DNA from: Bacteroidota bacterium
GTDB lineage: Bacteria; Bacteroidota; Bacteroidia; Bacteroidales; GCA-2748055
Assembly: GCA_024244665.1 (NCBI GenBank)
Contig: JAAEOI010000710.1
Location: forward strand, 1-5,997
Direction: 5' to 3'
Length of the DNA: 5,997 nucleotides
Positions 1 to 4,925 of this stretch are shown piece after piece. Every line of letters starts with the position of its first letter. Positions within the stretch are counted from its first letter, which is position 1. Below the pieces are notes generated by a model. That model saw only the letters and a program-made list of their open reading frames with translations, was not told the origin of the DNA and ran no database searches. The position numbers and the translations under genes are program-made.

Positions 1-1
1 A

Positions 2-211
2 AAAAACAACAAAGTTGAAATGGCAGACCAGGATTGTTACGATCTGAACGACGACAAATACCGACGAGAAGTAAACGGTTTGACGGAGGCATTAACAGAG
101 CTGGACCTATACAAAGGTTGCATTTTTACTATTAATCAGAAGGATGAACTGGAGAAGGATGGAAAAATAATAAGCCTTATTCCGGTTTGGGAATGGATGA
201 ATGGCGGATGA
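2..211 (+). CDS. C-terminal end of an AAA_14/DUF4143-type ATPase (5' end outside window)
   Basis: The reading frame is open from base 2, so this is probably the tail of a longer gene and the ATG at 20 is an internal Met rather than a start. The visible 69 residues contain the pattern typical of the end of AAA_14/DUF4143 ATPases: a CYDL strand, a following R-R-E, a helix with G-L-T-E-A-L, a G-C-I-F-T strand, an acidic/lysine turn, and the closing I-P-V-W-E-W before the stop. In the family this closing part is a nuclease-like fold of unknown substrate, following an N-terminal P-loop ATPase; many are scattered through Bacteroidota genomes and their role is unclear. Some positions differ from what I expect (Q-D-C-Y-D-L where Q-V-C-Y-D-L is usual; W-M-N-G-G at the end), so this copy may itself be decaying. 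The family call rests on motif recall and would be settled by the upstream sequence. Confidence 0.55.
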   Translation, partial: KNNKVEMADQDCYDLNDDKYRREVNGLTEALTELDLYKGCIFTINQKDELEKDGKIISLIPVWEWMNGG

Positions 212-272
212 ACAAGCAGGGGCCTTTCGGGTATCGGCAATCTAAAAATGTCCCAAAGCTGCACTGTTGTAG

Positions 273-470
273 ATGATATAAAAAAGTTCTGTTTTTCCAA
301 GATTCTTTGATCCGCCGGGTAGAAGCTATTTCTTATTTGGCCCGAGGGGTGCCGGGAAGTCAACCTTCATGAAAGCCCGGTATCCCGGAAGCATATGCAT
401 CGATGAAATACAAAAGGTTCCTGAATTGCTCAGTGTAGTTCACAGCCTTATTGAAGAGGTAATGCAGTAG
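273..470 (+). pseudogene. Remnant of the N-terminus of an AAA_14-type ATPase, internally deleted
   Basis: Frame 3 reads F-P-R-F-F-D-P-P, then S-Y-F-L-F-G-P-R-G-A-G-K-S-T (Walker A; GPRGAGKS at 339-362), then R-Y-P-G, and straight into C-I-D-E-I-Q-K-V-P-E-L-L (Walker B-like region, 396-431) and V-V-H-S-L-I-E-E, ending at TAG 468-470. This is the start of an AAA_14 ATPase, which normally has several dozen residues between the R-Y-P-G strand and the I-D-E-I-Q-K-V-P motif. Here they are joined within two residues (near 387-395), so the spacer has been deleted in frame. The only in-frame ATG upstream (273) is followed at once by a TAA at 279, so the gene has no usable start. The sensor and DUF4143 parts are absent. 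It lies about 70 bases after the tail of what looks like another member of the same family. Non-functional with high probability. Confidence 0.75.
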
Positions 471-497
471 TTAACAACAAACCAGGAGATCAGGATT

Positions 498-590
498 ATG
501 AGAAAGAGAAAAGGATTTTCCTTCTCGGTTTTTTGGTCCAAAAAGTGCAAATCCTTTCCCGCATTGTCTATTTACTTTCATGATGCCTAA
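498..590 (+). CDS. Possible 30-residue ORF, unknown; perhaps a truncated N-terminal leader
   Basis: An ATG at 498 is preceded by AGGAG at 483-487, about ten bases upstream, which is unusual here because the other genes have no such sequence. The product begins M-R-K-R-K-G-F-S-F, continues V-F-W-S-K-K, and ends Y-F-H-D-A at the TAA 588-590. It is basic and aromatic, with no recognisable domain. A run of basic and aromatic residues of this sort occurs at the extreme N-terminus of some long-leader outer-membrane proteins in Bacteroidota, so it could be the stump of a lost gene. That is a guess. The ORF coincides almost exactly with a nested inverted repeat, and the DNA structure may be the real feature while the ORF is incidental. 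I do not assign a function. Confidence 0.2.
   Translation: MRKRKGFSFSVFWSKKCKSFPALSIYFHDA
510..557. repeat. Nested inverted repeat (outer 9-bp arms, inner 7-bp arms)
   Basis: The outer arms are AAAGGATTT (510-518) and AAATCCTTT (549-557), perfect reverse complements. Inside them is a second dyad, TTTTTGG (530-536) and CCAAAAA (538-544), separated by one T. The left outer arm can also fold locally as AAGGA-TTT-TCCTT (511-523). There is no T-run directly after the right arm, so it is not a standard Rho-independent terminator for + strand transcription. It sits between the ATPase remnants and the sulfatase remnant, where an upstream transcript might end. It could be a terminator-like hairpin, an attenuator, or a trace of a small palindromic element; the sequence alone does not decide. 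Confidence 0.5.
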
Positions 591-631
591 TACTATTTTT
601 AAGGCAGATAATTGATAAAACTAAAAGAAAC

Positions 632-1114
632 ATGAAGATCCAGTATTTGTTGACAGTCATCATTGGAAGCTTCCTGCTGTTTTCGTTCAACAGTCCAGCC
701 CCTCTTGAGCGACCGAATATCATTTACATCTATACCGATCAGCAAAGTGCGTCCATGATGAGTTGTGCTGGAAACGAGTGGATGAAAACTCCTGCCATGG
801 ATTACATTGCAGAAAACGGTGGGTGCATGCATATCCCACAGGTATCGGATGAGATCCTTGGCACCACACTTTCATCTTTTCTGAAACAGGCTGACTATGA
901 GCTGATTTTCGGAGGGAAAGAGCACCTTCCACCCTCCCTGACTCCCGCCGCCCTGGGCTTTACAGACATTACAGATAATGAGCGGGAGATTCTCGCTGAA
1001 GAGGCTGCTAAGGTGATCAGGGCTGAGCACGAAAAACCCTATTTTATGCTGGTTTCCCTGATCAATTCCCATGACATCTGTTACATGGCCATCAGGGAAT
1101 TTGCGGTGAGTTAA
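632..1114 (+). pseudogene. Sulfatase (S1, formylglycine type), N-terminal fragment lacking the catalytic motif
   Basis: This encodes 160 residues of a secreted S1 sulfatase, an enzyme class that hydrolyses sulfate esters using a formylglycine made from Cys in C-x-P-S-R. Residues 1-23 are a signal peptide: M-K start, hydrophobic stretch from about residue 5 to 19, no lipobox. Next are the first beta strand and metal-site region R-P-N-I-I-Y-I-Y-T-D-Q-Q (D36), and N-E-W-M-K-T-P-A-M-D. At about residues 62-65 (bases 815-826) the chain jumps from A-E-N-G straight to G-C-M-H-I-P. The roughly 30-45 residues that should hold C-x-P-S-R and T-G are missing. Retained are G-G-K-E-H (K96, H98; the usual G-K-W-H region) and I-N-S-H-D (residues 144-148; the family usually has N-P-H-D). 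The frame ends at TAA 1112-1114 after R-E-F-A-V-S. Without the formylglycine site it cannot be an active sulfatase. The start has no clear ribosome-binding sequence. Confidence 0.85.
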
Positions 1115-1150
1115 AATGATTTCAGGCTACTTGATCATGGTAAAGTCGAA

Positions 1151-1627
1151 GTGTCCACTCTCGATTGGGCCATGGATGGGAGCCACCGGATGGAGCACAA
1201 GACCGCCCTCTACGAAGAGGCTGCAAACATTTCTTTTATGGCCATGTGGAAGGGCAAGATTCCGGCCGGGAGGGTCGATGATAAGCACCTGGTATCCAAT
1301 GGACTCGATTTGCTACCCACCCTGTGTGACTATGCAGGTATTGAGGGAGTGGCCGATCCAAGAGGGTTGAGCCTTCGCCCTTTGTTCGAAGACAGGGACA
1401 TACCGTGGAGAGAGACCCTGGGAGTGGAGAGTGAGATCGGACGCATGGTGGTGGATGCTGAAGGATTCAAATACATCAGGTATGATGCAGAAGGTGAGGA
1501 AGAACAGTTGCTGAACCTGAATAAAGATCCCTATGAGACCAAACATTTTTCAGCCGATCCGGATTATGCTGAAAAGCTTGAATATCTTCGTGGTGAATTT
1601 GATCAGGAGTGGTTCCCCGGGCTTTGA
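1151..1627 (+). pseudogene. Sulfatase, C-terminal fragment of the same broken gene
   Basis: It is in the same reading frame as the upstream fragment, which stops at 1112-1114; the frame is open again from 1115. Sulfatase similarity resumes near 1175 with M-D-G-S-H-R-M-E-H-K, the segment that follows the second metal-binding motif D-H-G-D/E in intact enzymes. Here the motif reads D-W-A-M (1163-1174), so the conserved His is lost. After this come L-Y-E-E-A-A, F-M-A-M-W-K-G-K-I-P-A-G-R, the N-G-L-D-L-L-P-T-L-C-D-Y-A-G-I block, L-R-P-L-F-E and G-F-K-Y-I-R-Y, then the usual C-terminal L-N-L-N-K-D-P-Y-E-T turn and a final helix ending W-F-P-G-L. A block of over 100 residues that should lie between the fragments is missing. 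From 632 to 1627 the gene has 331 codons with the two stops, against about 480-520 residues in related enzymes. The start given is the GTG 1151; ATG 1172 is equally possible, and neither is likely to be a real initiation site. Confidence 0.8.
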
Positions 1628-1639
1628 CATCATTCCAGC

Positions 1640-1678
1640 TTCAGTTAAGACGATTGCTTTAGAGCGCTTAAGCCTGAA
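1640..1678. repeat. Imperfect inverted repeat in the spacer between sulfatase remnant and glycoside hydrolase
   Basis: TTCAG (1640-1644) followed by TTAAG (1645-1649) pairs with CTTAA (1667-1671) and CTGAA (1674-1678), with a two-base GC bulge at 1672-1673 and a 17-base loop. There is no T-tract after it, and the stem is AU-rich and weak. In this 77-base spacer I find no good Bacteroidota promoter (TTTG then TAnnTTTG). It may be a weak mRNA hairpin or chance. Confidence 0.25.
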
Positions 1679-1704
1679 ATAGTGGTATTTACATTTTAGA
1701 AGAT

Positions 1705-4700
1705 ATGCTAAGAAATAGATTTGTATTAAGCTTATTTATACCAACCACATTACTGCTGTTCAGCTGCAGTCAAAATGAAAAAACGGATGGTGAAGGTGTT
1801 GATATTAAAGAGTTCGGGAATCCTTCCGCCCAATGGCGATCTGTGCCTTTCTGGGCCCTGAATGACGTCCTTGAACCCGGGGAGATTAAGCGGCAACTGG
1901 CTGCCTTTACCGAAGGGGGATTTGGTGGAGCCTATCTCCACAGTCGCACCGGACTGCTGACAGAGTACCTGGGTGAAGAATGGTGGCAGGCCATGGATGC
2001 CGGAGTACAGGCCTGTGAAGAGCTGGGCATCGAATGCTGGTTTTATGACGAAGACAAGTGGCCCAGCGGGTTTGCCGGTGGTATCGTCCCCCTTGCCAGT
2101 GAGGAGTTCCGTGCCCGTGCCTTCTTACGGATTCCTCAACACAAAGAACTTCCCGAACACGCTGAAATTCTTTCAGAAGATCAAAGCTACCGATATGTCT
2201 GTGCCAGGGTTCCCATGGGAAATCCCTGGTTCAACGGGACCAGCTGGGTTGACCTGCTGAATCCGGAGACTGTAAAGGCATTTTTGGACTGCAGCTATTC
2301 TCCTTATGCCGAACGCTACAAGGATAAGATCGGAACCGTGGTACAGGGGATCTTTACCGACGAGCCCCAGTTTTCGCCACGTAAAACCCTGCCCGTTTCC
2401 GATGGCGCAGTACCTTATTCACCCATCATCCGCCAGGATTTCCTTGAGCAGCATGGCTATGATTTCGTAGATAGGGCAGCCTGCCTCTTTGAAGATGCAG
2501 AGGGCTTCGAGCAGGTTCGCCTGCACTACTTCCAGACCCTGGCCAGGCGCTTCGAGCAGAGCTTCAGCAAGCAAATCGCAGATTACTGCAAAAAGACCGG
2601 CATGATCTGGACCGGGCATTATAACGGCGAGAATAACTTCCGCTCCGTTCAGAGTAACGTGGGTAATATGATGATTCAGTACCGGCACATGCAAAGGCCC
2701 GGCATTGACAAGCTGGGCCTGCATATAGGAGATATGACTGATGTGCATATGATGCGCAGCCTCTCAAGTGTGGCAAACCAGTACGGGCGTACCCGGCGGC
2801 TCTCTGAGATGTTCGGTATCAGCGGTCAGAATATGAATTTCGAGGACCGCAAGTGGATTGCCGATGCCAATGCCGTTCTGGGAGTAAACCACATTTGTCC
2901 GCACTTGTCCCTGTACAGCATGAAGGGCTGCCGAAAGCGCGACTTCCCGCCCACACTGTCGCCACAGCAACCTTACTGGCCTGACAATAAGCTTGTGGAG
3001 GATCATATGGCGCGGGTCAGCTACATGAGCAGTGTTGGGAGCTATGCCGCAGAATTCCTGCTGCTGCATCCCCTGGAAAGCTCTTTCGTCGATTACAGGA
3101 ATGGCAATGGGCCTGGCGACCTGGAAGAGGGGAACATCCGATTCGGGGAATTCTCCAGTATCATGGACCATCTGCAGCAGAATCACAGGGACTACGACTT
3201 TGGGGATGAGCAGATCCTTGCCGATACGGGGATTGTGGAAGGGCAGTCACTGAGGGTGGGAGAGATGAGCTATCCGGCTGTGATCCTGCCTCCCATGCGC
3301 ACCATCCGCGCAAGTACCCTGGCCCTGCTTACAGCCCTTGACGCGGCAGGAGGGAAAGTGATTGCCATCGGGCCCCTGCCCGGGTTGGTAGACGGACGGA
3401 CCGATTCAGTAAGGCTCAAAGAGCTTGCAAGCGTGGTAATAAGCATTGAATTACATGAACTTGAATCTTTTCTGGCTCCTGCCGTGAGGGTAACGGGACC
3501 GGGATCCGATAAAATATGGACCATGCGCCGGAGTGTTGGAGAGGGACAACTGACCATGCTTTTTAATCTTTCGCGTAAACAGACCGCCAGGGTAAGCTTT
3601 CAACTGGCCGGGGGTATGGATAATCCCATGCTTTGGGATCCGGCCGACGGCAGGCAGCTAAAGATGGTGCCTTCAAGTGACGGGACCCTGGAACTGGAAC
3701 TGGCTCCTGCACAGAGCCTTTTCATAAGCACGGGTTCACCCTCCGCAAAGGCTCTGCCTGAAGATAATTACAGGATCCCTTCGCCTGCCAGTCCTGTTAT
3801 GAACCTAACAGGAACCTGGAAGGGGACGAGAAAGGATCCCAACGCCATTACCCTGGATTTTGCCTCTTACTCTCTCGACGGCGGAGCATCTTTTTCAGCT
3901 TCCGAGCCGGTTCTTGGCATCTACCAGCGATACGAGGGACAGGGCTTGAATGCCCCCATGCAGCTTGCCTTTGAGGTGAATGTGCAGGCTCTGCCCTCTG
4001 GCTGCGACCTGGTAGTGGAGCAACCTGAAATGTATAGCCGCATCAGTATAAACGGCCGGGAGGTGGATTTTGCCGGAAATGACATATACCGTGATATTGC
4101 CTTCCGAAGGAGCGGTGTGGCGTCCCTGCTGAAAGAAGGCCTGAACACCATCTTGATGGAACTGGACTTTGTGGCGGCTATTCCAGAAAGCCTGGATGCG
4201 CGGGAACGCTACGGGACTGAAATCGAGAGCATCTACCTGGTGGGTGACTTCGGTGTGGCCGCTGAAGTTTCTCCTGATCCTCCTGCGGCTACTCAGCGCA
4301 ACACCATGGACATACTTATACCAAGACCCATTCACCGCTTCCGGAGTTTCACGATGGTTGAGGAGCAGACTGAATTCAAGGGGGACCTGGCCCCGGAGGG
4401 CTATCCCTTCTATGCCGGGGGTTTTTTACTGGAGCAGACTTTCAATTTCCCGGGTAAGATAGCAGATAAGCAGTACGATCTTGTATTCCCGGAGGCTGAG
4501 GCAGTCGTGATTCATGTGGAATTGAACGGTAAGGTACTGCCGCCTCTTGCCTGGAGCCCCTGGCAGGTAGATATCACGGAAGCGCTTCAGGAAGGGGATA
4601 ACAACCTGAGGATCACCCTGGTATCTTCCCTGCGCAACCTGCTGGGTCCGCATCATCACCGCGATGGTGAACTCATTCGCGTGGGACCGGCGAGTTTTAC

Positions 4701-4866
4701 CGGAAAACCCACCTGGACAGGTGGAGGCCCGGGTGATGAGGAGTGGTATGATGTCCGCCTCAGCCGTGAACCGCTTATCTGGCGCGACGATTACCATTGC
4801 ATTCCCTTCGGTTTTCTGAGTGAGCCGAAAATCGTGAGCAGGTCTGAGGAAAAAACTAACTTGTGA
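1705..4866 (+). CDS. Lipoprotein glycoside hydrolase, GH106-like (putative alpha-L-rhamnosidase)
   Basis: A complete 1053-residue protein. Residues 1-21 form a lipoprotein signal: basic M-L-R-N-R, hydrophobic core, and lipobox L-F-S-C with Cys21 as the anchor, so it is exported and membrane-anchored. The catalytic region (about 35-480) opens with V-P-F-W-A-L-N-D and G-G-F-G-G-A-Y-L-H-S-R-T-G-L (His79), then F-Y-D-E-D-K-W-P-S-G-F-A-G-G (113-125), hallmarks of large GH106-related hydrolases. Candidate active-site acids are Glu220 in T-D-E-P and Glu368 in L-S-E-M-F-G; also notable is T-G-H-Y-N-G-E (303-309). A Rossmann-like segment follows (about 505-575, with V-I-A-I-G-P-L-P), then a beta domain (about 600-680). 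Two galactose-binding-like beta-sandwich regions fill 700-1053, including L-T-G-T-W (701-705) and S-L-R-N-L-L-G-P-H-H-H (975-985). GH106 enzymes remove alpha-L-rhamnose from pectic or algal glycans; the rhamnose specificity here is inferred. The start at 1705 is the one that gives a proper signal peptide. It lies 77 bases after the sulfatase remnant and 59 before the esterase, suggesting co-transcription. Confidence 0.85.
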   Translation: MLRNRFVLSLFIPTTLLLFSCSQNEKTDGEGVDIKEFGNPSAQWRSVPFWALNDVLEPGEIKRQLAAFTEGGFGGAYLHSRTGLLTEYLGEEWWQAMDAGVQACEELGIECWFYDEDKWPSGFAGGIVPLASEEFRARAFLRIPQHKELPEHAEILSEDQSYRYVCARVPMGNPWFNGTSWVDLLNPETVKAFLDCSYSPYAERYKDKIGTVVQGIFTDEPQFSPRKTLPVSDGAVPYSPIIRQDFLEQHGYDFVDRAACLFEDAEGFEQVRLHYFQTLARRFEQSFSKQIADYCKKTGMIWTGHYNGENNFRSVQSNVGNMMIQYRHMQRPGIDKLGLHIGDMTDVHMMRSLSSVANQYGRTRRLSEMFGISGQNMNFEDRKWIADANAVLGVNHICPHLSLYSMKGCRKRDFPPTLSPQQPYWPDNKLVEDHMARVSYMSSVGSYAAEFLLLHPLESSFVDYRNGNGPGDLEEGNIRFGEFSSIMDHLQQNHRDYDFGDEQILADTGIVEGQSLRVGEMSYPAVILPPMRTIRASTLALLTALDAAGGKVIAIGPLPGLVDGRTDSVRLKELASVVISIELHELESFLAPAVRVTGPGSDKIWTMRRSVGEGQLTMLFNLSRKQTARVSFQLAGGMDNPMLWDPADGRQLKMVPSSDGTLELELAPAQSLFISTGSPSAKALPEDNYRIPSPASPVMNLTGTWKGTRKDPNAITLDFASYSLDGGASFSASEPVLGIYQRYEGQGLNAPMQLAFEVNVQALPSGCDLVVEQPEMYSRISINGREVDFAGNDIYRDIAFRRSGVASLLKEGLNTILMELDFVAAIPESLDARERYGTEIESIYLVGDFGVAAEVSPDPPAATQRNTMDILIPRPIHRFRSFTMVEEQTEFKGDLAPEGYPFYAGGFLLEQTFNFPGKIADKQYDLVFPEAEAVVIHVELNGKVLPPLAWSPWQVDITEALQEGDNNLRITLVSSLRNLLGPHHHRDGELIRVGPASFTGKPTWTGGGPGDEEWYDVRLSREPLIWRDDYHCIPFGFLSEPKIVSRSEEKTNL

Positions 4867-4925
4867 TATCCATTGAAATGACACAAACAATATTCCATAA
4901 ATCTCACAATCATAGAAGAAAACAG

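Noticed and set aside
20..22. ATG 20 as the start of a complete 63-residue protein
   Set aside because: The frame is open upstream to the window edge, and the translated part begins in the middle of a family block, so it is the tail of a longer gene.
136..363. 75-residue open frame on the - strand over the ATPase remnants
   Set aside because: The + strand carries recognisable ATPase motifs on both sides, and the - strand product matches nothing I know.
594..601. TATTTTTA as a Bacteroidota -7 element (TAnnTTTG) for the sulfatase; also TACATTTT at 1690-1697 for the hydrolase
   Set aside because: Both miss the final G and have no TTTG-type -33 element at the right distance. The second lies only a few bases from the start codon.
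824..838. Cys at the sulfatase junction (G-C-M-H-I-P) as a substitute formylglycine site
   Set aside because: Formylglycine formation needs C-x-P-x-R or a close variant. C-M-H-I-P has neither the Pro at +2 nor the Arg at +4. The same applies to the Cys in S-C-A-G-N near 764-766.
1112..1114. TAA as a programmed readthrough or recoded codon in a functional sulfatase
   Set aside because: Even with readthrough, the product lacks the catalytic motif, a central block and the metal-binding His, so decay is the simpler explanation.
2764..3186. 140-residue open frame on the - strand, and similar ones at 2419-2748, 3270-3557 and 3895-4335
   Set aside because: All lie antisense within the intact hydrolase gene, which has clear family motifs in its own frame.
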